Assembly (NCBI GenBank): GCA_907163375.1
Contig: CAJQUW010008029.1
Location: forward strand, 62,001-126,000
Length of the DNA: 64,000 nt
Direction: 5' to 3'
From: Prostheceraeus crozeri
Lineage: Eukaryota; Platyhelminthes; Polycladida; Euryleptidae
The stretch's first letter is position 1, and every line of letters begins with the position of its first letter. Position numbers and translations under genes: made by a program. The notes under the pieces are model-generated. The model was not told where the DNA came from. It did not search any database and saw only the letters and a list, made by a program, of their open reading frames with translations. Of the stretch, positions 45,846 to 59,510 are shown in pieces.

Positions 45846-47937
45846 TGGTCTCAATTTGTTTCATGCGAAACTTTAACTTTAAAATGAGGCATGCCTGAAC
45901 TATGCATCTGAGGGAACGATTAATATACTTTACTATTGTTAATTAAGGATTGTAATTATTGTAAATTTTTGTTAAACCAATTAACCCTCGAAAAATTAAC
46001 ACTCGATGTCTCTGTAATGTCTCATGGAATAACACGAAAGATTCAGATATCAATCAGATTCACATATCAGCTGGAACGCAATGCGATCACCTACGATTAA
46101 AAAATTATGCTAAATGCAAATCAATACCGAAACAGTCGTGATACTTGATAAATCTCGGCGTATACTTGCGTGTTAATCAGGAAATTAGTCTGAAAATAAA
46201 AATCTTGATAATGAATTTGGAATATATGCAATTTATTTACGATTCGTTCCTTCACAATTTGATATATATGATCAATGTTGATCTATTAAATTGTCGTGAC
46301 TTTGGTTGCTGGACACGTCAAAAACTTCGGAAGTCTGCCTTACATTCAATTTGAATAAGCAAAAATTTTATAGCATATACTATGCTCATGGAGTTCTATA
46401 TGTAGTCTATATATGATGTAAAAATTCATCATTGGTTTCTACCCATGCATTTCTTATATTAATAGGATTCATGCTTGGTATCAGAAGAATCACAATTTTG
46501 CGACTGCATTTGGAATAGATTATAATTGCAACATTTTGATATTATCATACAGTAAGTCTTTTTACGGCTGTGCTTATTCGATGCATGGACTGAGTCTGTC
46601 TTTCGATGATTACGCAGCTTTAAGATAAAGCGGTCAGTGTATACCCAACGCATTTCATTTCCGAATAGACGAGAACTGCGCACAGATTATTTCCCCACTC
46701 CCGCCTGACCTTCAATCGACGCGTCACCATCGATAATCACATGACAGCGAGAAGGGAAACGTGCAAACGGTCTTCATTTCATTCCTGGCTACTCCGCGCA
46801 TCGAACGTGATTCATTTGTCTAGCATTACGATTTTAGTGAAACGTCTACGACTTAGAACAAATTTTCTTAAACGACGCCTTGATCACCATCTTTTCTTTG
46901 GACATTTAGAGGAACTCAAATTCCGCGAACCACATTCGACCTCCACAATCAATTTACAGGTCATTTATTTTGTCTTTTCAAGTTGCCGACTAAGCTTTTA
47001 CCGTTATCATCTTACAAAATATTTTGTGATTTGGTTTACTTCACATTTAGTGACTTGACTCTATTTCCTACATTCGTCGCTGAAAACCAGGGCTTTGAAT
47101 GTTATCTCGTGATAGTTTGATGCATTCTGACCACAAAATGTGTTTGGATTAATATTACCAATTGCCAGAGCTTACAGGTGAGATGTCTATACTCCTTTCA
47201 TTGCCTAAGTGTAAATGAATTAATTCTGTATTAGTTATACACGTATTTTCACGAAATTATATGATTTACATTTTGAAACTTCATGAAATCACAAAAAATA
47301 AAAGAAAAATGATCTTTGTTGTCAATAAAACGATAGCGTCATCTGATAATTAATTTGTTGCGAGTTTCTTCACTCTTGAATTCTATCCGAGTCAGATTGC
47401 TTCCTCACGCCTAAGATAATTTATCATAATTAGAGGCTTGCATATTCCGAATGTTTTGTAATCCTGGAATATTATGTGGTAAATGACATCGATCGCCAGT
47501 CGCGGGTATAATTTAATTATTATTGCTGAGACTACTGTTATAGATGCGTACGTGTACACAATTCTTAATGTTTATGGACTAGTGCATGCAATATGTTATG
47601 ATTATGCGTGCATCCATTTGTCGAAAATCTATTTTTTATTTCCTCCAAAGTGACACACGAGTGTAATTTGAACCAGTCGGATGTGGATGAATTGTGCCAT
47701 GTTAAGTCCTCATGCAAATCGAGTGCAAATCCATGTATCTATGAATTGTCCCATCATCTTTTTAAAACTGTTTTATTATCTAAGAAAAAGACTTTCTGAA
47801 ATTCTCTGTAAATGTTTTAATGATGTGAATTGTTTTTTAAAATATACTATGAATGTTAACGAATTGTGCCATTCGAAAGATGTTTTGCAAACTTATGTTT
47901 TTTGCTGATAAAACAAAATCTTTATTGTGTATTTCAG
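45846..47937. other. Unrecognised intergenic sequence
   Basis: Contains an open frame of 105 codons at 46741-47058 (+) that is basic and shows no domain or splice context. Confidence 0.4.
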
Positions 47938-48080
47938 AGAAAGAATCGCTGTCCTACAACAATCAAAACTGAAAATATGAATGGATTTAACCAAATCGAT
48001 TCATCGAGTCCGTCCATAAAGTCATGTAACGGGCTGATGTGTTCAAGTTTTCTGTTATTAGATGGGAGGCTGAAGACATG
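47938..48080 (+). other. Candidate exon of unknown transcript
   Basis: A 143-bp stretch lies between a good acceptor (TGTATTTCAG) and a strong donor (ATG followed by GTAAGT). It is open in the frame ENMNGFNQIDSSSPSIKS and beyond (about 47 codons, Ser-rich). No family is recognised. It could be coding, a non-coding RNA exon or chance. Confidence 0.25.
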
Positions 48081-48274
48081 GTAAGTCATTTAATTTTTTC
48101 ATCAATGTCTGCTTCAACTGCGACACAGTCCATGATGCTGTCAATTTTAGAACTCGCATCTAAGACTGCTGTTATTTTTACACAGACGTGAGCGGCGAAC
48201 ATTTTATGTTATCGAACTTGAATTGCTTCCAATAATTTATCAAAAATGTATCACTGTAACATTCTAACAAAGTT

Positions 48275-48390
48275 TCATGGAAACGTTTTTTTGAAACGTT
48301 CCGTTACGTAAACATAATGTGCAAGCGTTACGTATCGGAGACGTTTCCTGAAACTTATATGGAACGTTTCCGAAACGTAACGTTACGTCA
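48275..48390. repeat. Cluster of inverted GGAACGTTTC/GAAACGTTCC words
   Basis: GAAACGTTCCGTTACGT, ACGTTTCCTGAAAC and GGAACGTTTCCGAAACG occur within 115 bp in mixed orientation, making a foldable block. The family is unknown. Confidence 0.45.
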
Positions 48391-50116
48391 CATTGTTGAT
48401 GGGGATGCAACAAGTTGGATATCAAAAGGAATGAATATTTGATAATAAGCATCCCAACTAAGCGCGGAAACCAAGCTTCAAGGGAATTTCATGAATTGTA
48501 TTATAATGGAAGTCTTCATGAAAAAGTCGTGATATTATTCGCGCTTTCTTGGCTGAAATTTCAAGTTTTTAATTCAATTTTCACCGGCATGATTTTGTGA
48601 TTCACTAAATTCATGCTTCATTTCTAGAATCTGAATAATGATCTGCACCATTTACATCTTTCAAAGTTAAATGAAATGATTGTCTTTGACTATGTGATTT
48701 TGCTGTGCCAGTTGCAGGTTGCCTGTGACTCTCTACGGTAGTTTCCTGGACGCAGAAAACAATGGCGGAGCGTTGTGCTTAAATGCATTTTATCATATAA
48801 TGAATTTTGTTCATGCATGCCTGGGTCTGCGTTTTTTCATTTGCAACATACTTATCGGTATTTGTCATTGTGACCAAAACCTTTCATCTAATCGATGACA
48901 TGGAAGCGATGGTATAGCCTTCTTAATTGGAAGTAGCTGTATTTTATGAAACTATCCCATAGCAAAATGCTTCGGGTACTGCGACCTATAAGTACTGTAG
49001 TAAATACTGCTCAAAAGGAGGACTGATTTGGAAGATTTCAAGACCAGGTGATGCTTATGAAGTGCAGAATGGATGTCACGCACTCTTTCCAGAAGACATT
49101 CAATTAATTGTGAGCAGGCCCACTGATATTTACACAAATTAAGAAATTGAAAATTTCAGCTTTTGATGTACGAGAGCGAATTTCATCAGGTTGCATGTGC
49201 TAGCCATGCACTCTCGACCTTAAACCCGAATCATCACAACCACCTATGATCTACTCATAAAACATGCACGGAGCATTCATGCACTCCTTGGATATTCGAA
49301 ATCAAACACCGGAGCGTGCCATTTCATACATGCAACAATTATAATAAGTGTTGCTTGTAGATCATCCAGATTTACTTGGAATTCTTTCTGGTCGATCATA
49401 AATTTTGTTCCACATGACGCGGAAATTAAGTTGTTGATGCATGATTATGAAATGTAGCTAGCTGAATTCTAATCGCTGTTCATTAGAATTGACCCAGAAC
49501 TGCATGTTAATTATGAGTTCAAGCCTTTTCTTCAAGGTCTGTACTCCAGCGTCCATTCAATTAAAAAAAACACGAGAACACCTCTTCCACGGATGTATAT
49601 TTCAGTAAATACAAACAAGATATATGAAAAAGATCCTTACTGCTTCAATAGCACAGAACGAGATAATCGCGGATAATACATCACCAAAAACAAATTAAAA
49701 AGAATATCAGCTTCAAGTTCTCAAGAATAAGATTGATAAACTTTCCATTCACCATCTACAGAGGAAGAAGTTGAATATGTCAGGGGATTTTCTACAATGG
49801 AAAAATGTACATTTCCTATCTGATATACGAAAGACAAGGCACGGAACAAAGTTGAAAAATCTTGAAACCTTCCGAACATCGAGCGGGAAAATACACTGAA
49901 TGGAAATCAATACCAGATTGTTCAAAAGATATGCTTGAAAATACGAATGCTTAACGACATATTTTTCTCCAGTTGATCAACAGAGACTTGCGTGTTCAAA
50001 TGTGATTTCTATACAGCGGCACTTATTTTGTTAGAAAAGCTAATGCACGCCAGCCTCTTGTTTAGACTCAAGAGAAACTGATATATAAATAAACATTTTT
50101 CACCTAGCAATGCAGT
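48391..50116. other. Unrecognised sequence, possibly 3' UTR of the next gene near its right edge
   Basis: No coding exon could be supported. If 50117-50279 is a terminal exon on the minus strand, the first part of this stretch leftwards would be its 3' UTR. Confidence 0.35.
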
Positions 50117-50279
50117 TTAGCTAGTCTGTTCAGCTGGTGTGTGGGCCTCAAGGCCGATTCGATTTAAGTCATCGGAGACGGAATGATAACGTTCAAGATC
50201 ACCACTTCCGGTGGGAGAAGGAATTCTTTGACTTTCAGGAAGCACAGGCTTCGTTTCTTCCTCCACCGTAGACTCACAA
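50117..50279 (-). CDS. Probable terminal exon of an unknown minus-strand gene
   Basis: The minus strand has a good acceptor (GTTTCAG at 50286-50280), then one base completing a codon and 53 codons to TAA at 50119-50117. The peptide is acidic and rich in Ser, Pro and Glu: ESTVEEETKPVLPESQ, PSPTGSGDLERYHSVSDDL and LEAHTPAEQTS at the C-terminus. The composition and codon use look like a real hydrophilic C-terminal tail. I do not recognise the family, and no upstream exon was identified among the sequence to the right. Confidence 0.5.
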
Positions 50280-53200
50280 CTGAAACGAAGAAATCAATTA
50301 TGGTTATCGTTGATTTTCCTTGATACAAACAAAAAGTTAAACAATGTAAAGAAATCATTAATTAGCGTCATACAGTAATTAGATGTTGAATTATGACATT
50401 CATATATGCTGATATACAATAGCACCAGTAATAAAAAACGCATTAATTCGTAATGTGAACACAAAGGTACTGTTCCCGTAACGTGGAAGACACTTAAATA
50501 TATACAAAGAAGTCGCACCACAAAACAAGGCGTTCTTTGCAGTGAAAGGAAATTTCATTAATTTAAGAAATAAATCTCATCAGCGGAATCTACAATTATA
50601 GAGATTTCAGCGTTGTATTTGAATCACTATATGCAATGGCATGAGGTGGTAGACACATTAGAGCTGAGTTCCGCGATTCTTGTATTCAGGTATCTGGAGG
50701 CATGAAGTGCAGTTAAGTCTGCCAGGGAATACTAGAGAATTCCCAGCTCCTCATACACAAGAGAATCTTAGACATTTATCGGAAAGAGTGAGGAACCATC
50801 GTATGGTGACATGCTTTACCTATGTAACTAGAAAATACTGAGAATGTTATGATTTTTGAATGCCTAGGACAATAGATTCAGTTCATAATTATTTTCTCAA
50901 TGAATAAAAAAATTGCATGTACATGTACCTAATACATCTCTAACCGGGTATAGTACATTCCTGGTTTCTCTTTATAAATTGAAGGTTTGTCACATTGCAG
51001 TTTGGATTCTTCTAGAAAACAGCATTACTAGAACTCACAATTTTTGTAGTAGGGTCTGGCTGTTATGTGATGGATGCACTAATGCACAAAAAAAATTAAT
51101 AATTTAATTTCAGACCACTTATGGAATGCACTCTCAACTTCAGCCCCAGTAGTCGCTATTTAAGTGATTTATTCCATCCAGGGACGCCGGCAAGGGTGTT
51201 GCAGGTGTTGCTTGTGTGCCCTCTTCATGAATTACCGAAAAAACATGATCTAATCAACCTTTCGTGTTGTGGTCACAAATTACCGTCTCGGAGCTTTAGT
51301 TTTTATGGTGTACATAAATTTTACGTGTATTAGGAAATTATAAAGATAGATACGATACTTTTAGTGTGAGCTGATCAACAAACAAAATTGTCGAATCATT
51401 TGATTCAGCGTGGAAATTATCTTGTCTTGTTGAAAAACCTGTTTTTTACAATCGTCACAAGTAATGCGCTGACGATGTTGCAAATTAGTTACGAATGCTT
51501 CCGGAATGTGTTTGACAAGACACAATATTCCAAACTTTTGATTATAAGTCCATTATTAAAAAAATCGACATGATTTTACCTGTGTGGGTCTAGGCTAACA
51601 TTGTGCGTAAATTTTTTGAGAGCTAATTTTGTAATTTCCCAATTATTTCAAATTTTACCATGTAGCCTAGCAAGATCCAAGGTATGATAACAGTGCAGAG
51701 TTTTGTAGCTTGTGTTGTATCGAACATGTTTCAGAAGCTCAATGATATTTTTCAAGCATTTTATTCATTGACATATGGCTCACTTAGAACAACTACCTTA
51801 GAATTCTTCTTGCTCTGAACAAAATTTTAAGTAAAAATTGTCAAAAATTTCAATTTTTTATCTTAAAAATGTATTCTGCTGTTCAATCGTTTTTTTCTTG
51901 CCCAATAGCATTTTCCTGCACTGATTATTAGAGGTGCATAAGTATGCGTTCGGAGCCGTCTCATATCATGATGTGCTGAGATTTGAATTGTGTTGCAGAT
52001 TTTTCTATGCATGCATACACGCAAGCAATATCTAAGAATTGCAAATTTTTTATTTTATGTTGTTTTTCCTGATCCACTACAAGTCATTCAATACCTCTGT
52101 AGTTGCTGAAGAGTTGCAATTGCTTTAGACCAAGCATTATAGTTGAAATTGTAAAGACGCTTGATATATCGGTATACTGGAAAAGCAATAAAGAAAGTTT
52201 CTTGTATTATCCACTGGAGAATTGCATGCCATTTTCAAGGAAAAGGTGTCGCTAGACATAAGATCTATTTGAATAGAATCGGACTTTTTATTTGTATTGT
52301 AGTAAAAGGTTGTCAGATACATTAATTTGTGGTGCAGCAAATTTACAGAATTTAGCTTGAATTTACATAATTAGGCTAGAATTGACAACAAAGTGATTTC
52401 TACTCGTTTGATTTACGCACCTGCACTCATGCATGCCGGTAGTTGCTGTTTTCCGATGAGCATGGAATAGTTATCAATAGAAAGTTAACAGGTTTTTGGA
52501 TGGGCCTATACAAAACCTAATTTGGACTTATTAGAACGTGAAGCAGTGGGTATCGGGGTAAGAGGATAGAATATAATACCGCAAATGTGCCCTCCTTTAG
52601 ATCGATGCCTCCTAAAGTCGTACCGGCGTCCCTGATCCCATTTGGTCCTGGCTGAAAGCTCCAGCCCTCTCAGCCGAAACCGGGAGAAAAGCAAATACCC
52701 ACAATTAGCTCATTTTGACAGATAGTACACAAAATCAAAGGTTTATTGCAGGAAAGTAATTCTATTCTTTGCGGCCATTGCGCAGTGGAAATGACTGAAG
52801 CAATTTCTGGTCATGTTTCTGCAAAAAATACTAGTTTCAAAACTAGTGAAAAATTAACTGAATCTTTCATTCTGAGATCTGTTCACAGACAATTCAATGA
52901 AAAGTGTCCTCTACGTTTTAGTTTTATTTTTCAAGATGGTCAACATAAGTCATTTACTCACTATAGAGATCAAAAGATATGTCTGCTACCGAAAAGTAAC
53001 TTCGTTTGCGGTCGAAATCTTTTAACCTCTTTATCTCAGGCGCACTGAGATTTTTTTCGGACTCATGCACGCTGAGATTCTTGTTAGACTAGGTCAGAAA
53101 CATTCTACCGGATCCAGGCTCAGACATGACTCAAATTTTAAATAGCTTAACAGCTCTGGTGTGGACTATTTGAAATATTCAACATGGACTTTTACTTTTG

Positions 53201-54209
53201 AGATTCAAAAAATGCTTGATATAATGGGAGAGATAGTATTCACTTTGCAATATGGTAGTGTTGTCTTTTCATCCTACTTTAAACATGACAACTCACATAT
53301 TGGGCGCATCGAAAGTCGTTTGTAAGCGCTCAGATAGCAAGTGTACAGTAACAACTGCTCACACATGTAAATTTCAATTGCCAAATTTGAAATCTTTAGA
53401 ATTTTGGTTGTTGTGATAATATAGTCGCAATTTATTATAATTGAATTTCTTGTATAAATCGTGCTATAATCATTTTTATTTGTTATCTAAATCAGACTTC
53501 CGCAAACATTTGGCGAGTGCCAAAATATGGGACGCCTGAATCTCATTCTAAATCCATATTTGAACTATGAAATGAAGATCTACCTGTTTTTTTTTCTTGT
53601 GGAACATTTTTCAATTCCAGAACTAAAATACGTGATAGATAAAAAAACTACATATTATTTTTGTTTTCATCGCGAAATCAGAAGTTGTAATGAGTTATTA
53701 ACTTTGCACTTTCGGATGAGTCTATAAAAAATGCACGTGTAGTTGTTTTGTCGCATTCATGGTGGAATAGTTTCAAATGAGAGGCAATCTAATAAAATGT
53801 ACCGGCAGCCAGTGAAATGAGCTAATTGATTAAATTTCAATATCTTTATGCAAATAGCATCTCTGTGACATCGGCATCACTAAGAACATTTCAATGTTTT
53901 AATTATTCCCTAAATTGGCGCTATGACCACACGGAATCGCCTACAGACTGGTATATTATGTACCAATGCACCAAGTGTTGCACTGTCACATCTCAGAGTA
54001 AGGATTGACAATATAACAGCAAACAATCCAAATCCACTTTTTGACTCAAATTTAAGATTCTTCATTTTCCGATTTATGTAAAAGACTACATTCCTTATAT
54101 CTGATTCTATAGTGTATTGCTTCTTATGCTAGCTATAACTTGTCATTAGTAGCTGGGACGCTCTATGTTTCCTTAATTATAAATGACACGCTGCATCTGA
54201 GGTTTGTGA
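50280..54209. other. Unrecognised sequence
   Basis: Would hold introns of the gene above if it is real. Open frames at 51121-51333 (+), 52694-52506 (-) and 52746-53048 (+) show no domain. No transposon ends were found. Confidence 0.35.
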
Positions 54210-55479
54210 AGTAGGGGAAGCTGGGGTGACTTGGCAGTGGGGGTCTTGCACTTAATAGGCTTCATAAATCAAAAATCCGAAATATACAGTTTGAAGTAGC
54301 TCTAAAATAGAGATGCTGGAGCAAGATACCTGCGGATAATTTGTACTTGTACTTTTTTTAGGAGCAAAAAACTATTTTACTTGCAAAAATCGTAACTTTC
54401 GGAAATACGCAACTTTTGGGACACTCTCGTCTTGTGATAGATTTGACATAAACCATTATTAAAGATATTTTACTTAGGTCATGGTGCATGAACTCCTACA
54501 GTATTTAAACATTCAGATCATATTAACATTGTAATTGAGCTGATTTTTTTACCTTACTGGGGTTGGGGTGACTTGGCAGTATTGGTATTGCAAATAATAT
54601 GCTTCACAATTCGAAATCCCTATTACTTTTTAAAGTAGCTCTGAAATGATAATACTGTAGAGAAAGATTGCTTCGGACTTCTACTTTTTCAGAGCAAGAA
54701 ATCAGGCCTATTGGCCTACTTAAAATGTAGAAATGAACTTTTGAAAATACGTAATTCGATGAGCCACCGCGCCTTGTGATAGATTTCAGATAAATCTATG
54801 TTGAAGACATTATAATTAGGTCAGAATACATGACCCCTGATAGTGTAAAACATTCTAGCCGGAGCTGAGGATTTAAGCGTAGGCCTACTTAGGTTGGGGT
54901 GACATGGCAGCATCATTTTTTGTGTCCTTAGTAGTTGATTGACTCTTGTAGTCTGCAACATATCACAACTGATGGTAGTGATGTGTTAGTGACTCACCTT
55001 TTAATACAAGTTCACATCTTAACACCTAGCCTATGCATTGGAAAATGACTCAGAAACATCTAGGCACGTCAAACCAACCCTTATTTGTTGATTCGTTGTA
55101 ACATGAATTATCGCAATTTATATGAATTGCCAAGATTGTGTTTTGCAACTAATTTGGCGGTGTTTGTAGCAGCAATGATAATGCAAGCCTAGATCAGTAT
55201 AATACCAAAAGTTTGTTAATGTTTCATGATACTGCCAACTCACCCCAACCCTACTGCCAAGTCACCCCAATAGTGGGGTGACTCGGCAGTTTTAGAACTT
55301 TTTTGTAATTGAATTTTTCGAGGACAAGACAATAATTTACGGCAAAACTGTCTGAAGCAAAAATGTTCCTAGCACTCCTCTCCGTCAACCCGCACTAAAG
55401 GAATTCTGAAATATTTAGTCGTTTGGCCGGGATGGGCATTTGAAGAAAAGACTGCCAAGTCACCCCAGCCTCCCCTACT
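54210..55479. mobile_element. Non-coding element with repeated GGGGTGACTTGGCAG motif (1,270 bp)
   Basis: The ends are inverted: AGTAGGGGAAGCTGGGGTG on the left, and the complement of the right end reads AGTAGGGGAGGCTGGGGTG; both run on through ACTTGGCAGT. The 15-mer occurs seven times: direct at 54223, 54565, 54896 and 55274; inverted at 55232, 55254 and 55452. The first two direct copies head diverged tandem units of about 340 bp (sharing AAGTAGCTCT and more); the third lies 331 bp further on. No clear target duplication or ORF was found; the superfamily is unknown. Confidence 0.8.
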
Positions 55480-58400
55480 GACCTAGCTCCTTCTTCACCA
55501 TGTACTGACTCGTGTCCAACGATCCCGATCTTGGGCAAGATGTTCGCTTAAAACTAAATCTTCAGACTGAATTTGATTAGTGAATTTAACAAATGAAATG
55601 CACTCTAATGAAAAAGTACCGCGGCAATTTTGCGATAAAAATGTTCACTAAATCAATAAAAAGAAAAAAATTATTAAAATTTATTACATTCCCATCACTT
55701 CTTAATGGAATAAAAATAAAACTTATTTCAAAAATTATAGAAGAAATATTTGAATTGCCAAAATTGTGATTCGACTTTTACGAATGCTCAGCAAAAGCTT
55801 CATAGTTTGGTGATCGATCTTCGATGATGACGTGCAGTGCCTAAGACGCAACGCTGACTAGCGACGACTGTTTGAGTGTACTTTGAGCTAAAGCAAAGGA
55901 AAGTAACACAATAGCGTTTTCCAACAGTTCATGCTCTTAAGTGTTTGCACTTTAAAAAGCCTGCAAGGAAATTTCAAAAATTTCGAGCATTTGAATAGAT
56001 ATTTTACCCATCAATCTTAAAAGAAAACAGCAATCGGTTGTTTATGGATGCCAATGCAACGCATCGCAGTCGCCTTGCCAATTATTTCAAGGATGATGCT
56101 GGAATTCGAACATTGTGCTGACCCGGTAAATTGAACACTTAAGGGATATGGCGAACGTGTTTGACAGGAATCCCAGTCATATCGAGCAACTTGATGGGTT
56201 ACGTCTGGCATCACTAATGATTTTGACATGTTGATACAGTATGAGTATGATGGATAGCAGACCTGATCGCCTTTATCTATTGGTAAGGAGAATCAGGTGC
56301 ACGAGCGTTAGGATAGTTAATACCGCTAAGTACTAGGATAAATTGAAGCGACAATTCTGACAACCTCAGTTGGACAGAATTCACTCGCTGAGTAAGCTTG
56401 CTAAATTCTCTTTTTGTACTTCTCGATGCATGAATTATTAATTGGTATTCCGTAGCGTATTTTCAGTAGCAGTAGTTTCCCCCTGTTTAAACAATAATAT
56501 AAATTGCTTAGAGGGTAGAGTACTTGATAGAGTTTAAACTAATTAACCCTATGTATTTGACCTATTGGTTAGCGTATAACGTTTTAATTCGTGTACATCT
56601 CATTGAAAAATAAACTTTTCCCGAAACTTTGCTTCAGAAACTGGTGGAAAATGAAACCCATTGAGTTTGGTCGTTGCTTTAACGAGTAGATGCCATAGGC
56701 GGTATTGAACTAAAATAGCATTCTTTTTTACAAATTCAAATCACTTAGTAAATTCTCGATATTACGAAACACATGTTTGTTTTTTCGCTATCACGAATTC
56801 ATCACATAAGTTCAAATTGCGATAAAAATAGTTTAAACCTATCACTTGGAGGTTTCCGTTTTTTGACGTTGTGTATAAATAACTGATTGGGAACCCATGC
56901 TCCGACATCGCAATCTTTTTTGCAACTTGACTTGGAAGAAAATTATAGTCATAGCGTGATCATAACAGTGAAATATTTGATCCTATAAATTCTCACATAA
57001 CATAGAGCGGGACATGTGACAACAAAAGACCTCACCACACGAATGTGCTGAATTCAACTGGATGCATTAGCACGTTTAGAACACCCGAGGTATGACATTG
57101 AAAAACTTTTGACGTGAAGAGAATATCAGAAAGGGTTGATCAGCGCGTAATGCCCTAAATGCCTGCATCAAATCAAATACTGAAAGTAGAAAAGTCATTT
57201 CTCAGGTTACTTATCACATACATAAGTAGTAATAATCAAATCTTCGATTATTAGACAGAAGCGAAAATCAATACATCCAAAAATTCCGATATCAGTTGTT
57301 GAGACTAAGAGCTCTTGCTTGCGCTCTTCCCTGCTGCTGTTTACAGTGTGTGAGATGCCATTATCTTGAGCAATAACTTCCAACGATACCTGATTCTAGT
57401 TATTTCAACGCAGATGAATGTCTGTTTATTGAGTATTCCGTGGCACCTGATCACAGAGAGCCATTAGAAAATGTCGTATGAAACTGCAGACATGAATTCT
57501 CTTTAAGGCATTTTGATTCGTTTGGTTTGAGACATGATCTGCAGTCAAACTTCTTTGTTCATGAGGGATCTGTTTATCTAACTGGCCTGTTATGTTCGTG
57601 AAAATTATTTTCATCTAGGCCTATCTCATTGATCAGATCTGAAATAAATGGATTCATCCCCATTTCTTTATCCTTGCGATTTCATGTCATGTGCTTACTG
57701 CTAATTGTGGGAAAAATAAAGCTAACTCAACCTGAGGGACCTCCGGCACTGACCATCTCGGAGGTTCTTTGATGGAAAAGAATCAATATTCATTAACCCT
57801 ACCGAAATTCCTCAAAAATCTGAATAATCACATGCCTATCTTCATGTCAGATTCGATACTTCATTCTACTACTGGTGAATTGAAGAAGAATCTTTCCAAT
57901 CGTTCTATGAACGCAATGAGATCATCCTGCTGCATTGGATGCTAGTGTGCGGTAATCTAATACTATCCGTCGCCTTTGATCTTTTTATGCTTTCAAGGTC
58001 ATCAATCCTATTTGTTCAATTCTTCAAATCATGCATGGAAATAAATAATCCATCTTTTGAAGATGACCTGTAAATATGGGGTAAATTTGATCACATTTAT
58101 GTGAAATATCACAATAAACCTCCCCGGTTCTTCCCAAACATAGAACTTACTGGTCAATCGAGGTATTTTCAATATACCGGTACACATTAAAGTTTAATAT
58201 ATTTTGAAATTACAAATAAGGCACTGCAACCATTCTGAGAGAAACAAAGGAATATATAACCGAGTATGCTGAAACCGTCACCAGGGAAGGCAAATCAAGA
58301 GCTTCATCATGTCGAGAAGTGAGGAAACAAATCAAGGGGATGGTACGGCTCGTGCGTGGAGTGATTGCCCATTGAATGTCAACCATTCACAGGTGATAGC

Positions 58401-59212
58401 TGTGATTAACCTCTTGTATGTTTTCATTTTCACATTTACATTCATGTGAGAAATGCTGTTTGACTTCAATCTTTTCTGTCCACTCTGTCCATCTCTGTAC
58501 AAAGCAGTTACCAGCTAGCTAGAGGTAAGGCAGTTAGGGACTTTTAAGGAGACACTTTATCCGGACGCCTGGAATTTTTAATCGGTGGATGATATTCATC
58601 ACTGAAGTTTGTTTAATCAAATGATCAAGGGCTAACCTTAGGCGAAACACAGTTGATAGTTACTTACACGAGAAATCCTGCCGGTCTGTCACACTGTGTG
58701 TTATGGAATCCATGGTTGGGCTATGCAGTAATTGCGCAATTTGCTTATACTGTGCCTAATTCTTAATCTGCAGGTCTGGTCACTCAGGTGCTGACATATG
58801 TCAGGATTGCGTCAGAATGAAATTTAATACTTTGATTGAGGGGAAGATGAAGTAGAAGATAGCGAGAAGTGAAAAGAATTTGATCCTTCCAAAGGACCCA
58901 TGTGGCGTTCCCTACAGGTTAAAGGAAAGAACAACTAAAACAGATTGTCTAATTGAAAACATGTGCAATTGAGGTCATCAGCAGGAACTTGGGTTTCGGT
59001 CGCTACTCATTTTTAGTTCGGCCTCGATATAGGAAGCCGTGCCTCCCTTGATGTAAACTCGAACGCAAACCCATCTGTAGCTTTTTTCTGTTGATTATAC
59101 CTTCATGTAAATTTGCAATAATTTCTACGAGACAACAGAGGATAGACTAAAATCCTTAAACAACAAATGCTATACCTAAACAGATGTGATACAGAAAATG
59201 CAAAAGAGAACC
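55480..59212. other. Unrecognised intergenic sequence
   Basis: Only short open frames (for example 56229-56017 -, 57614-57426 -) without motifs. A GC-richer stem-like stretch near 57730-57770 (GACCTCCGG... CGGAGGTTC) is too short to classify. Confidence 0.35.
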
Positions 59213-59510
59213 AAAAGAAATCAAGATTCATAGTAACGCGGTGCCCCAGGCAGAACCAGTTCATGCCTGCCAATCTCGGCCATAGTTAAAGATAGACGTG
59301 CTCGGGTATTGTGGCGCATCAAAGCGATGGACATTTTTTCTTTATGGTCTCCCGTGCTTCAGAAAAGGCCCCTGAAGTCTGTGTGGATTGTCTGGAAGCA
59401 ACCCGAGAGAATGTATTTAGGGCTTCTTCTCCTCATGATCCGTAGGCTGTAACCGCCATCGGAATACATGCCCAACCAAGCTCCTCACATTTGTTGTCAT
59501 TGAAGTACAT
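59213..59510 (-). pseudogene. LINE-type protein C-terminal fragment
   Basis: The minus strand reads YFNDNKCEELGWACIPMAV, then an in-frame TGA where related proteins have Trp, then EEALNTFSRVASRQ. Further along it reads SIALMRHNTRARLSLTMAEI and ends LVLPGAPRYYES with a stop. I recognise this as a C-terminal region common in retroelement-derived proteins of marine invertebrates; the exact clade is not certain. At least one stop and a frameshift break it. Confidence 0.6.

Noticed and set aside
46741-47058. 105-codon plus-strand ORF
   Set aside because: Basic, Arg/His-rich translation without motif; length is not exceptional by chance over 64 kb.
51121-51333. 70-codon plus-strand ORF after a TTTCAG
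   Set aside because: Reads past no plausible donor, no family match; treated as chance.
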